Source: Plantago major
Lineage: Eukaryota > Streptophyta > Magnoliopsida > Lamiales > Plantaginaceae
Reading direction: 5' to 3'
NCBI GenBank assembly: GCA_026545765.1
Contig: CM048842.1
Span: forward strand, 26,512,667-26,576,666
DNA: 64,000 nt
In this document: positions 10,260 to 21,637 of the stretch, in pieces
How the letters are laid out: every line of letters begins with the position of its first letter
How positions within the stretch are numbered: position 1 is the first letter of the stretch
Made by a program: the position numbers and the translations under genes
The notes under the pieces: generated by a model
The model's input: the letters and a program-made list of their open reading frames with translations, nothing else
The model's database searches: none
Told to the model about the DNA's origin: nothing

Positions 10260-11176
10260 GATTATCTGAAATTCAAAACAGACAGAGGAGACACAGCAGA
10301 GAGTATGAATGGTTAGTGTACTATGCGTTAGTAAGATTGTTGAGGCCTTAGCATATGCGGTAGGAGTGTAAACCATAGTGCCAAAACATCGCCACCAAGC
10401 AATTAGCATACTTTTCAGAAAAGCAATATTCGAGCTAGTGCATCGTAATGGAAGATGAACCAAAGCGAGTCATAATCAGCACAATGGCACTTGAATCAAG
10501 TCAACATTACTACTATTCATGCCCAATTCACAAATTACAAAGTCATGGAAATCGATAAAATTGGCAACAATTACTACCTAGAACATGCTCAATGATCGAT
10601 AAGTAACAAGATAGAATAATAAGAGAGCTCAATTTCAACAAATATTCGAAAATCCCCAAATTGAAAAAATTAGGGTTCTTGAGAATTTACCTTCAATCCG
10701 GATAATGAGTGAATGATAAGAGTTTTTTATGTTAAAATCGAGTCCTAGATGATGCAAGCTTCACAACGGTATGTAGAATGCATAGTTTGGTGGTGAAACA
10801 AGAGAGAACGGAGAAAACGGCTATGGAGGAAGGAGGAGAAGAGAGAAAGAAATCGAAGAAGAAGAAGTGAGGGGAAGAAGAGGCAGCTAAAAAAAATAAA
10901 AGGGGGAAGAAAAAACTTGGCGCCCGCCAAGTGCAGGTTGGCGTCCGCCAACCTACATAGGTGTCACTTAGCGGACACCAAGTGAAGGTTGGCGCCCGCC
11001 AACCTTCCAGTTTGCACTGTAGCTTTTTTTTTTTTTTCTAAAAAGGAAGTACCGTGAATGCAACTAATTTAATGGAAGAAAACGTGAATGCAATGCAAGC
11101 TATCTAAAAAGCAAGTAAAACCCGGGTTGCTTCCCGGGAAGCGCTTGTTTTAAGTCTCTAGCTTGACTTTCGCACT
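10260..11176. other. Non-coding spacer of element B between protease and ORF2
   Basis: No supportable gene. It contains purine-rich sequence at 10800-10920, a GGCGCCCGCCA-type array at 10915-11012 like the array in the B LTRs, and a T run at 11025-11037. The purine-rich stretch gives long but meaningless open frames. Confidence 0.6.
10915..11012. repeat. Internal GGCGCCCGCCA array in B
   Basis: Alternating TTGGCGCCCGCCAA and TTGGCGTCCGCCAA words, some forming inverted repeats (AGGTTGGCG...CGCCAACCT). It is the same motif family as the arrays at 7108-7265 and 14573-14755 but lies inside the element. Confidence 0.75.
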
Positions 11177-11788
11177 CTACTCGGCACGATGCTGGGTACT
11201 AGACTTCCCCTTGCTTGCACCTCTTTTGTCCTGTTCCTGAGAGAGTACATAGAGAGGTCCCATGAAACCCGCAGAATACTCCTCCCGAATAAAATCCTTA
11301 GGGAGGTAGTCCAATGCCTTCACTATTTCCACTCGACCATCCACCTTATAAGTCGCTGTGCGCCTAAACACACTAATGTCCATTTTAGAGGCAAGTAAAA
11401 ATGGCCACCCAAGTAAGAATGTATCGGGTGCTTTCTTCTGTTCTTCTCGAACGTCTTTCAAGATAACAAAATCGGTGAGGATCGTCTCCCCATTCAGCTT
11501 GACTGCAACATCCCTTGCCAATCCAACGGGCCTCCTGTGTGGCCCATCCGCCATCAAGAGACGATCTTTCATCTCCTCCAGTCTCGGAAAACTACATCCT
11601 TTGAAGAGGCTGTATGGAATAGTGCTAACGGTAGCTCCAGTATCCAAGGTTGCTATGACCTTCGAGGTACCCATCCCCACTACAATATTAAAGCTCTTCT
11701 TACCTAGGGGGTAGTCTGTTCCATTCTCCGTGCCCTCTTCTTCCTTGGCCAGGATGCAACTTGCTCCTACCTTCGATGTGCTCACCAT
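11177..11788 (-). pseudogene. Aspartic protease of element B
   Basis: Retropepsin-like protease at the C-terminus of Gag-Pro. The catalytic motif LDTGATVS is intact and is followed by the GWPFLLASKMDI segment that corresponds to the usual LGRPFL. Reading is open for 203 codons. The same frame continues upstream into Gag across a single TAG near 11825, so Gag and protease were one polyprotein. The ORF ends at 11177 with no RT following. This is the best preserved enzyme of A and B, but the Gag part is broken. Confidence 0.8.
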
Positions 11789-11824
11789 ACTCGCAGAATC
11801 CTCATCTTCTCCAGAAACCAGATC

Positions 11825-13335
11825 CTAATCCACAATACCTGTATCTCCCTCTTGCTCGGGAGTCAACTCATCAATAGGATTACCGGGGGTTATCACCTCT
11901 TCCACTGTCGCTTCTCTAGCAATCGGAACAAATGATGCACACCTACAAGTTGCACAAATCTGTTTTGAAACCTCAACACGGGTCTCATCTCCCGAAATGG
12001 TCACCTCAACCGGAGTTTCTGTTATAACCTTGATCGCCATTGCCCTTTCAGGGGCACCAGGGAATTTTCCCTTCTCCCTCTCCTGGTTCTTCTCAAGTAG
12101 CTGCTGAAGAACGCCGTGGATCTTGTCGTGGTCCTTCTCCAGCTTCCCAATAAGGAAGTCGGTGGACTGGCGGTATACCTTGGTCTCGCGCATAAACTCT
12201 CACGACTCGTTCATGAAGCTCCTAAAATCATCAGCTAATCCAGAGCTACCTGCTGGTTGGACCTCTTGAACTCTTGGGGTTGGGTTCTCGCAGTTATCAT
12301 TGGCATAGCTCAACAGGGATCTATCACCCTGTTGATTAAACTGATTGGTGGGAGGTTTCTGGTACCCTCCTCGTTGCGCACTGAAGTTGTTCCTTTTCTG
12401 CCAGTAAACCGGTTTCCCATCTGGTCCTTGCTGCCCCTAGTATACCTCCTCCTTTGGTGCTTCCGCTTCGGGCTGCTTCCTTTCTATGGCTAGATCAGAC
12501 CTGCACATATTAGCTCCATGTCCAAGGTTCTTGCAGACTCCACAAACTTCAGTAGATAAGCTGGGGCTGCTGTTAAAGGCATGTGCCTTATGTTGCTTGA
12601 TTTCATTGGTTAGCACTGCAATTTCTGCGCTCGATCCCTGTCCTTCGTCATAAGTGGCGTTTTCTTCACCTCTTTGCCCCTGGTGTTTCTCCTGGGGTTC
12701 CTGTGCTGGTTATTCTGTGCCAGCTTAGCGAACTTGTCCTTTAGAGCATCTGCGGTTAGCTCCATCATGCTACCCCCACAAGACACATCTATCAAAGCTT
12801 GATGGTTCTCATTTAATCCGTCATAGAAATATTAATTCAAATCAGCCTGTGGAAACCTGTGATGAGGACACTAAGAGAGAAGACCCTTGAACCTATCACA
12901 CGCCTCATATAGAGACTCATCATACATTTGGGTAAAAGTGCTGATCTGTTGCCTAATCGCAGAAGTTTTAGACTGGGGGTAATAATTTTGCATGAATGTA
13001 CTGTATACATGGGGCCATTTGGTTAGGCTTCCTTCGTCCAAGCCATTCATCCACGTCCGTGCCTTGTCATTCAAAACACAGAGGGAAAACCTTCATCCTT
13101 AGATCATTATCAGTAACACCCTCACCCTTAGCTAGGCTCCCAATGAACAGCTCCAGCTCTAATAGAAATCCATGACATCCTCATTCTTCTGCCCATAGAA
13201 CTTCGGAAGTAGGGCCATAAGATGGCCCTTAATATCAAAATTCCTCACATTATCCGGGACGACAATGCTGGGGCGGTTGTTGCCCAGAGGTGGTGCGAAG
13301 ATAACAGCCATGGAATCTGCTGGTTCGTTAGCCAT
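11825..13335 (-). pseudogene. Gag of element B
   Basis: Starts at the ATG at 13335, with an Athila-like N-terminus containing an NFDIKGHLM segment. The capsid-like domain lies at 13074-12871 (WMNGLDEGSLTKWPHVYSTF, then DESLYEACDRFKGLL). A CCHC zinc knuckle, C-x2-C-x4-H-x4-C (CGVCKNLGHGANMC), lies at about 12535-12500 and is intact. A coiled, charged segment (12193-11825) leads into protease. There are stops near 13160 and 12205 and frame changes near 13150 and 13080. Gag would package element RNA. Confidence 0.75.
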
Positions 13336-13553
13336 TTCGATATGCTGCTGAAATACCGGTGCACTTACTGTCTCCCTGATCCTTCTCTACCTGCTGCAAT
13401 GCCTATCGATATCGTCAATAAACTGTACAATGGGTGAATCAAGACCTCTTCTTTCGTTCATGCACGGCGCAGAGAATAGAAAAAAAATGAATTAAAAATA
13501 CAGAAAGTAAAAATACTGTCACAAGAATTCGTAAACTTAACAAAGGAGTTAAG

Positions 13554-13571
13554 TCCCCGGCAGCGGCGCCA
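13554..13571 (-). promoter_or_regulatory. Primer binding site of element B
   Basis: Reverse complement is TGGCGCCGCTGCCGGGGA, identical to the site of element A at 4468-4485 and close to the tRNA-Asp 3' end. It fixes the orientation of B on the minus strand. The 13336-13553 leader holds no gene. Confidence 0.85.
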
Positions 13572-13577
13572 AAAACA

Positions 13578-15067
13578 TGATATGTCAAATCAAAGTTCTA
13601 AATTTGCTTAAAAGCCAAGAGTTAATTCTCAACACTATAAAAACCTATAGCGCAGGGAAGTTAACCCCGAGGTCGGTCTCGAAGGACTTAACTAACAGTA
13701 AGAAAGCCGTAAAAGGGTTGTTTGCTTCCGCAGTGAATTTGTTTTATATTATCTATCTACTTATGCAATCTAACCAGAAAATAGATTAATCTAAATGACA
13801 ATGATATGAATAAGGAGAATTATGGAGCGGTAACGTGAAAAGAGCTAGCTAGCAGGATACATACGATTCACAGGATAGATTACGCAAGTTGTCACAAACT
13901 TGAGTTCAAAAACGAATAGCACTAGTGGAGGCGTCAATTCCACTAGGCTACAATCAATCTAGCTAATCCTACTATTACTGTTTGCAATCTAAACTGTTAG
14001 ATCAAGCAAGACGAAAGACATTTTCGTGTATTGATTAAATGCTTAATCTAACAGTGATTTTGTTGGGATGCTCGACAAACAGAATAGATATGTGATTAAT
14101 CTAAAAAGCACAAGTAATCTAAACCCGATGCACTTCGAATCTCATGAACCCTAGCTAGCATGCATTGAATCACTCACCACCCCATAATTGGAGTGTTTAG
14201 CTACTCATATTATGCGAAGACATAATCAAATAAGCAATTAAACGATTAACACACATAATCTAGTACTAAATACGAGGAATCGATCAATTGATACAGATTT
14301 ACCCTTCGTTGTCACAAACCTTAGGTAGAACCAGAAGAATCTGAAGCGATTGATGCAATAAAGTATGTAGATTACGCTCCCAATCAATGATAATCGTCGG
14401 ATTACAAGGTGAAAATCGTTGGAAACTAGGTTTAGCTTGAGAGCCAAGTTCAATCTTTTACAATAGAATGAATTTGAAAAGTAATTCTCGATGTTTTTAC
14501 TAATACACAGAAAGAAAACGAAGTCTGAAGCGAATTAGGAAATAAAACGGCAAAATTCGTCCTCTTCTGACAGTGATGGCGTCCGCCAAGATAGACCTGG
14601 CGTCTGCCATGGTCTATATCTTGGCGAACGCCAAAGATATCTTAGCGGGCACCAGGATTCAATCCATGGCGCCCGCCAACCCTGACTTGGCACCCGTCAG
14701 GCATTCTGGCTCGTTTTGGAGGGCGCCATCTCCAAGTTGGCGTTCGCCACTTCTTCCTGTAATTTACGATTTTGCCCTTTTGTCCTTTTTACTCGATTTT
14801 GCTCCTTTTAACCTCGATTCTTGGTATTTTAGCTTCTCCGCTCCACTTCTAGCAACCATACTAGGCATTGGGACTTCCATATCTTCCAGATGCATGTAAA
14901 ATACACCCTCTTTGCCTTCAATTAGCGCGGTTCAACCAAATACCTGCAAAATACTCAAAGAACAAAACAAGTAAAAAGACTCTAAGAAAAACAACTAAAA
15001 CTATACTTAAGGATAATGAAATGACGGTAAAAAGGACCAGATGAGACGATGTAAAACCGACTCATCA
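13578..15067 (-). repeat. 5' LTR of element B
   Basis: Reads TGATATGTCAA...CGACTCATCA on the plus strand, 1,490 bp. It carries the GC array 14573-14755 and the TTAGCTACTCATA box at 14197-14209, followed by a small hairpin, ATTATG-CGAAGA-CATAAT. Confidence 0.9.
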
Positions 15068-15690
15068 GTTTCAAAAGATCCAGTAGAGGAGGCGAGTGAG
15101 AAAACCATGGATGTGGAGCAACAAGGGGTCCCGAAGGAAACCAAGAGTGTTAGCGATTCTGACAGCTTTGACCTCTTGGTAGGAATAGGAGAGGTTTCCA
15201 ATGTGCTCGGTGTAGTGGATACTGGTTCTAGCTGCAACCTAATGACATTTAGGACTTACGAGGAGCTTGGTCTTAAGGGAATGAAGCCATTGAACTGTAT
15301 GATGTTACTAGAGATGGGTCCCGTAGCCAACATATGGGCGTGATTGAGGGTGTCAAAGTTGAACTGGATAGAGTGGCGGTGCCTATTGATTTTGTCATAA
15401 TTGAGTCACCGCCTTAAGCACTTTGTGCGAAAGGCAAGGATACGATGTTGCTTGGGCGACCATTCATCAAAGTGACCCGCATGATTATTAACATCTACTC
15501 CCGTACCTACACTTATGAGGTACAAGGCAAGCAACGAAAGTTGCATGCCTACTCTGATACCATATTAACTGTAGCACAGGATAGGCGCAAGGAGTACATG
15601 GGGGCATATTCTGGTCCCCTATACATTTATGCCAATTTGCAGGGTAGGAAAGGAGCAAGGAAGGCTAAGAGCCTTTTTGGCACGAAGTGA
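15068..15690 (+). pseudogene. Aspartic protease of element A
   Basis: Continuation of A's gag-protease after the B insertion. The active site VVDTGSSCNLM is intact at about 15215-15250. A stop after 15340 and a stop near 15415 break the frame. Reading resumes at 15445 with LLGRPFIKVTRMIINIYS and ends at 15690. The nonsense sites and a small frame change make it inactive. Nothing like RT follows, which makes A a gag-protease family. Confidence 0.8.
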
Positions 15691-16990
15691 TCAAGAGTTC
15701 TGGAGAAGTCAAGCTAACGACTATAACCACAAGCACCCGCTGACTAATGCGGAAGAGTCCTATACTTGACTAAAAACGAGTACAAAACCTGTAATATGTT
15801 TCTTTCTCTTTTCTCTTGCTTGAGGACAAGCTTCTCTTTGTTCGGGGAGGGTGAGATGTGCATCTTGTGTTGTTTACTGTTTCAATTATTTCTTTTCTGT
15901 TTGTCTGACTGCTATGGTCGAGCCCAATTTGCTAGTGTTAAACCATTTTGATGCTTATGCTTTGAATCTTTTCTAATCAGTAGTGGGTGCAGAAAAAATT
16001 TTGTAAGTTAGTTTCCTCTGTAAAAAGGAAGACGGGTTAGTTCTTTAGTCCAAATAGCCTATGAGAAGCCTTTAGTCGATGGAATTTTTTTGTATCGGCA
16101 GTTGTTTGTGTGATTTATGGGTAGAGCAATTATTTTATTAAAGTTATTGCGCCACTTCATACTTATGTGTGCTCTTAGTAGTTGAGGATGACAAATGGCA
16201 TGTTCTCCCTTCTTTTCTTGCGACTGCTCTTTACCTTTATTGGAGCAATCTTGTATTTTATTATCGAGTTTGTCTGCTGTTCCTAAAAATATATATATAT
16301 TATAGTCTCGGGGTGGATCTATGGTCTTAATTGATCACCGTTAGTCATGTCAGGCGTGTTTCAAATACAACCACATACCGGCGTGCCTGAAAAGCTACAT
16401 GTCAGTGAGGTTGATGGCACGTACACCAAACTGACACGCAGAAAAGTGCGGACTTTCGATCAAACAGAAACCTACTAAAATTGAGAAAAAAAGAGCCCAA
16501 TGAAGCCAAACTATAAAGCACACAGGACATTTATTATGATCTAAAAAATAGTGTGCAAAATATGAAAACATAAAGAATTTGAGCAAAAAAGGAGCAGTAG
16601 TCAGTCTTTGTTCTTATTTATTTGTCTAGAGTCGCGCGTTTAAGTCCCTTTCGACTTGACGAATTGAGCACGTTAGCACAAGAGATTTGTGGCATTCTGT
16701 GACGAAAGTCACCGCCCAGCTTGAGCATTTTTAACCCGCTGGACACTTCCAGTTGTGAGAGAGTGGCTTAACTGATTATCTGTGAGGGACTCTAGGATTA
16801 ACTCTAAGTTCTTTTTACTTAGGAAACAAACTTGTTTGAATTTTTTTTTTTGTTTTCTACCAACGTTAGAAGGAATTTAAAGTGTTTGCATCTTTTTGGT
16901 TTAATGTTAGCATTGTTGGCTCGGTAACTTGGTAGTTTAATTTCTTTGTGCTTATTTGCTTAGAGTTTAGTCGAGTCTAGTTTAGTCTAT
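15691..16990 (+). other. Non-coding 3' region of element A
   Basis: No gene supported. It includes the hairpin GCTTG-AGGA-CAAGC at 15818-15831, followed by a purine stretch GGGGAGGGTGAG at 15844-15855, a second version of the hairpin plus polypurine layout found before the LTR. It also contains an AT run at 16289-16301, the conserved block 16303-16471, and a T run at 16842-16850. Confidence 0.65.
16303..16471 (+). other. Conserved non-coding 3' block, copy in A
   Basis: Near-identical to 2493-2661 and clearly related to 8151-8321 on the other strand. The hairpin loop region is CGCAGAAAAGTGCG here, so the stem is weakened by one change. Confidence 0.6.
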
Positions 16991-17028
16991 TTGCTCGAGG
17001 ATGAGCAAAGGTTCGGTCTGGGGGGGTT
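16991..17028 (+). promoter_or_regulatory. Polypurine tract of A with adjacent hairpin
   Basis: TTGCTC (16991-16996) / GAGCAA (17003-17008) stem with an AGGA loop, then GGTTCGGTCTGGGGGGTT before the LTR tip TGATGAGCCC at 17029. Confidence 0.75.
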
Positions 17029-18317
17029 TGATGAGCCCGTATTTTAGGGTCTCATTTCGTTCTTTTACCAGCTTTCGTTCGTCTTTATTTGTTTTTATAG
17101 CATATCTTGTGCATTTTTATGTGTGTTTTAGTGGTGTTCTACAGGTTTCCATGTATTTTGGGACGTTTGGGAGGAAGAAATGGCCTTCTTGAAGGTCATT
17201 TACGAGTAGAAGCTCAATACTCCACTCCTTAGAATGTGAAATCTGCCTCAGAAGGCCGCTGGTCGTGACCGGCTTTACTTTGGTCGTGACCAGCGGTGAA
17301 CTCTTTCCAAGGAAGCCGCAGGTCGCGACCTGGTCATGACCAAGAAGGCTGCTGGTCGCGATCGGCATTACCTTGGTCGTGACTAGCGGTGAACCCATTC
17401 CAAGTAGACCGCAGGTCGCGACCAGCGTTGCAGAATCGATTTCTGCGAGTATTTTATCTAATTTTTAACTTAGACAAACACACTTCTTTTCTTACGTTCT
17501 TTCTGACTCTCAAGCAAGAAACCCTAGTTTGGTTCTCTTGCCTTAGTTTATCATTGATTTGCACTTGTAATCACATATTGACATTGGATTTCGATCCTTG
17601 AGGTTAGATTATCAATTACTTCTCTTTTATGATTGATTGATTGATTTATGCTTGTAATCTCCACTATGATGCTTAATTCGATTATGTCTGTCTTTGTGTA
17701 TGCTATTGCTTACGATATGAGTAGCTAATGGGCATTCCAGAACGACGTAAAGGAAGATCGAAGGTAGGAGTATGTTAGGAACTTAGAGTCTTCTTCGATA
17801 GATGCGGTAGCAATGTAGGATTAATCGATTTAGGATCTTGACCTAGGGTTATTCATATGTGTTCAGTTCATATCAAACTTCTTAAAAACCCCAATTTTGG
17901 TAGTCTTACTCTAAATCCTCAAACGCTTTCAGGTTAAGAATCAATCGTCTGACAATCGATTGATTTCTCTACTTCATATTTTCAAAGAGTGCTTTGGTTA
18001 AACTGAAATTGGTTGTTTATTTGGCCAAATAACTGTGACAGCATATGAACAATAGGTTTGATTCTATATTCGATTAATCTGAAATGCTACCGTGTTTATT
18101 TCCCTTCTCTTGATTCAAATTCACTCTCGTTTACTTAGTTTGATTTACAAAACCAACTCAATCTACAAACTGCTACTTGAAAACTCTTGCGTTTGATACT
18201 TGGAAATGTCATAGTTGCCTTGTTAGCTCCTTGAGAACGATCTCGCAGTTAAGGCTTGTTTACTCAACACTGCTTTAGTTACTTTGAATTTTATCAAGTA
18301 CTAAATTGAGCACATCA
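17029..18317 (+). repeat. 3' LTR of element A
   Basis: TGATGAGCCC...GAGCACATCA, 1,289 bp. Palindrome array at 17261-17422, TATGAGTAGCTAA box at 17716-17728. Relative to the left LTR it has about 60 extra bases after 17728 and lacks a few bases near 17612. Confidence 0.9.
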
Positions 18318-21300
18318 AAGCACATGACATGAGAAAAAGCAAATCTGGTCAACTACAAAGTTTGTAACACAGGACCAGATATCAGGTTTGCTGGAGGAGA
18401 AGTAAATCCAACTGTAGGATTTGGAGATCTGAAATTGGGAGCCCTTATAGTCTCTGGTGTACTTCATGTAAAGGGATTGAAATATAATCTCCTAAGCATG
18501 AGTCAATTTGCTGACAAGGGGTTCTCAGTAAAGATCAAATCAAAATTCTGCAAATTGATTGACAATAATTCAAAGCAGGTAGTCTTGGTTCCTAGGCGGA
18601 ATGGAAGTCTCTATGTTGCCGACTGGGAATCTGCCACAACTGAAGAATGCCTCATGGTGAGTCAATCTGGCCAACTGAAGAAAATTGGCTATGGCACAAA
18701 AGAATGAGTCACTTGAATTTTAAAACTCTGAACAAGCAAGCCAAGAAAGAGTTGGTTGTTGGATTACCTAAAATAGCATACAGAAAGGATGGTGTATGTT
18801 TAGCTTGCCAATTAGGGAAACAAGCCAAAACATCTTTCAAGTCTAAAACTAGACATTCCAGTGTGAGGCCACTGCAACTATTACATATGGATCTCTTTGA
18901 GTCCTCTATAACAAGTTAGGCTGGAAAGAAGTATGGTCTGTTTGTTGTGGATGACTACTCGAGATTCACTTGGGTTGTTTTCCTCAAACAGAAATCTGAC
19001 GCAAGGGTCGAGATACCTATCTTGCTGAATAAGCTTGAAGTCATGAAAAATGACAAGGTATCTGTGATCAGAACAAAGCATGGTACTGAGTTTGTAAACT
19101 TGTATATAAAAGAGTTATGTACCTGTAAAGATATACAACATCAACTATCTTCAGTAAAGACACCACAAAAAAATGGTGTTGCTGAAAGGAAGAATAGGAC
19201 CCTAAAAGAAGCTGCGAGAACAATGCTAGCTGACACTGAAATAAGTGAAATCTATGGGTTGAAGTTGTAAATACAGCATGCTACACTCAGAATAGAAGTT
19301 TGATCAACAAACACCATGACAAGACTCCCTATGAGTTATTGATTGGTAGACCCCCTTGTATAAAACAGTTAAGGTTGTTTGGTTGCAGATGTTTTGTTCT
19401 TAACAATGTCAAAGAATATATGAGAACATTTCAACCAAAGGCAGATGAACGTGTATTTCTTGGTTATTCAATGAATAGCAAAGCCTATAGAGTATACAAC
19501 AAAAGGACACAAAAGATTGAAGAATTTGTCCATGTGGTATTCTATGAAGGAAACAAGAAAGTACCCTTGAATGAAGAACTCTTAGTTAGGTTCAAAGAAC
19601 TAATGATCAAAGATTTTGAACAAGAATTTCAGAGAGGTAATAATAATGTCATACGCTTAGAGGATGAGTTTGATGATGAAAGACAACCAATGTCTAGTAA
19701 CAACAAGATAACTCTAAGGCATGATGAAGAGTTTCCTCTAAGAAATCCAGAAATGGATCAAATCACTAAGAATCTTCATTATGAAGAGGTTTTTGAGTCG
19801 GAGGTTACTGAAAGACCAAACTGAGATACCCCAGACACTGAACAAGTGTCCGATATCTATTGCACATCACCTGTGCCAGATATCTCAGGTACTGAACAAG
19901 TATCTTATTACAATCATAGTGATTCACATTCAGATCAACATGATAGTGATCCCACTAGTTCAAAATCCATTATAAAATGGATAAGGGATCATCCGGCAAA
20001 TGATGTAATAGGTCCATTGGACCAAGGGGTAAAAACTAGGAGAGAAATTGTAGAAAATGCAAAATCTCTCTATGGATGTTTCATTTCAAATATTGAACCA
20101 AAGACTATTGAAGAAGCATTAAAAGACCAAGATTGGATCTCTACAATGCAAGAAGAATTGGATCAATTTGAGAGAAACAAAGTCTGGAAACTAGTTCTAT
20201 TTGTTGAAGGAATATATGTCATCGGAACTAAATGGGTTTTCAGAAACAAAATGAACGAGTCTGGTGAAATAACCAGAAACAAAGCAAGGTTGGTTGCCAA
20301 GGGATTCACTCAGACTGAAGGACAAGATTTTGATGAGCCATATGCTCCAGTTGCAAGATTGGATGCAATCAGACTATTTCTAGCTTTTACAGCTCATAAT
20401 GACTTTAAAGTATACCAAATGGATGTCAAGAGTGCATTTCTAAATGGTGAGCTTGCTGAAGAAGTCTATGTTGATCAACCACCAGGATTTGAAGTTTTCT
20501 CAGAAAGCAAGATGGTATATAAACTACATAAAGCTCTATATGGACTGAAACAAGCTCCAAGAGCATGGTATGATACATTGGCTAAATACTTGTTGGAAAG
20601 TGGATTCAAGTAAGGAGAAGTTGATAAAACTCTTTTTACATTGAACCATGATGGAAAACTACTCTTAGTCCAAGTATATGTTGATGACATAATCATTGGA
20701 TCTAAGGACAAGCAACTTTGTGAAGACTTTACTAAGCTCATGAAAAGTAAATTTGAGATGAGCATGATGGGGGAATTGAATTATTTCCTAGCGTTGCAAG
20801 TCAAGCAACTTAATGATGGAATATTCATTAGTCAAACAAAGTTTGCAAAAGATATGCTCAACAAGTTTAATCTAAAGCATTTTGAAAAGAATGCTATGAT
20901 ACCTATGAGCATTGGAACCAAAATGACGTATACTAAATCTGACAAGAATGTTGAAGAACACAAGTATAGGAAATTAATTGGGTCTCTACTATATCTCACT
21001 GCAAGTAGACCAGATATTCAATATGTTGTTGGTGTGTGTGCAAGATTTCATACAAATCCAATGCAATCACTCTATAACACTGCTATGAAAATTCTAAGGT
21101 ATGTGAAAGGTACTATAGAAGTTGGACTGTGGCATCCAAAAGATAGTGGAATGAGTTTGGTTGGCTACTCAGATGCTGACATTGCTGGATCACTACTTGA
21201 TATAAAGAGCACTTCAGGAACATGTCAATTCCTTGGCTCTAGATTGATATCTTGGTTCAGCAAGAAACAAAACTCAATTGCCACATCAACCACTGAGGCA

Positions 21301-21627
21301 GAATATATTGTTGTTGGGTGTTGTGATTCACAAATATTGTGGATACAACAACTCAGAGACTATGAGATTAATGAAGAGAAAACTCCCATTTTCTGTGACA
21401 ACACAAGTGCTATTGCAATCACTCAAAATCCTAAGTTTCATGATAGAACAAAGCACATTGATGTTAGATACCACTTCATTAGAGATCATGCTGAAAAAGG
21501 CAATATTGAGATACTCAAGATTGGTAGTGAAGATAAACTTGTAGATATCTTTACAAAGCCTCTACAAGAAAGTAGATTCCTAACCTTGAGACATAGTCTT
21601 GGGTTAATGGAACTATCAAGGAGCTAA
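18318..21627 (+). pseudogene. Pol of copia-1: pre-integrase, integrase, RT, RNase H
   Basis: Begins inside the protease active-site region (KHMT) where element A inserted. Next come the GAG_pre-integrase region (18435-18830, with an H-x4-H...C-x2-C zinc site after a frameshift near 18690), the integrase core (18880-19270, stop near 18918), a linker, RT (19990-20930, YVDD at 20677-20688 intact) and RNase H (21150-21600, with YSDAD, TTEAEY and FCDN motifs). The integrase keeps HMDLF and the Glu of GVAERKN. The second catalytic Asp, expected in RxDHGTEF, is Lys (codon 19076-19078). Other damage: a frame break near 19265, a TGA near 19822 and a stop near 20613. 20641-21627 is open. Inactive overlapping remnant. 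Confidence 0.85.
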
Positions 21628-21637
21628 AAATTTGGTC

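Larger units (their letters stand above)
5751..15067 (-). mobile_element. Athila-like, non-autonomous gypsy element B
   Basis: Oriented on the minus strand: 5' LTR 15067-13578, primer binding site 13571-13554, gag-protease 13335-11177, ORF2 10259-8949, conserved 3' block 8321-8151, hairpin and polypurine tract 7618-7582, 3' LTR 7581-5751. It inserted into element A. The flanks GTTTT (5746-5750) and GTTTC (15068-15072) fit a 5-bp target duplication with one later change. No RT, RNase H or integrase is found. It shares the primer binding site, the conserved 3' block and the LTR-tip structure with A, so the two are related families. Confidence 0.85.
3221..18317 (+). mobile_element. Athila-like, gag-protease-only Ty3-gypsy element A (interrupted by B)
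   Basis: 5' LTR 3221-4463, primer binding site 4468-4485, gag 4618-5750, element B inserted at 5751-15067, protease 15068-15690, long non-coding 3' region, polypurine tract 17011-17028, 3' LTR 17029-18317. No reverse transcriptase, RNase H or integrase is present in the internal region, so the family must be mobilised in trans. The right LTR abuts copia-1 coding sequence at 18318, near the copia protease active-site region. The left target duplication cannot be checked because of the tandem copy. Confidence 0.8.

Noticed and set aside
10745-10951. Leu/Phe/Ser-rich minus-strand frame as a membrane protein
   Set aside because: Encoded by a purine-rich stretch with no start context or homology; overlaps the GC array.
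11358-11714. 118-codon plus-strand open frame
   Set aside because: Shadow of the element B protease, which has a clear DTG active site on the minus strand.
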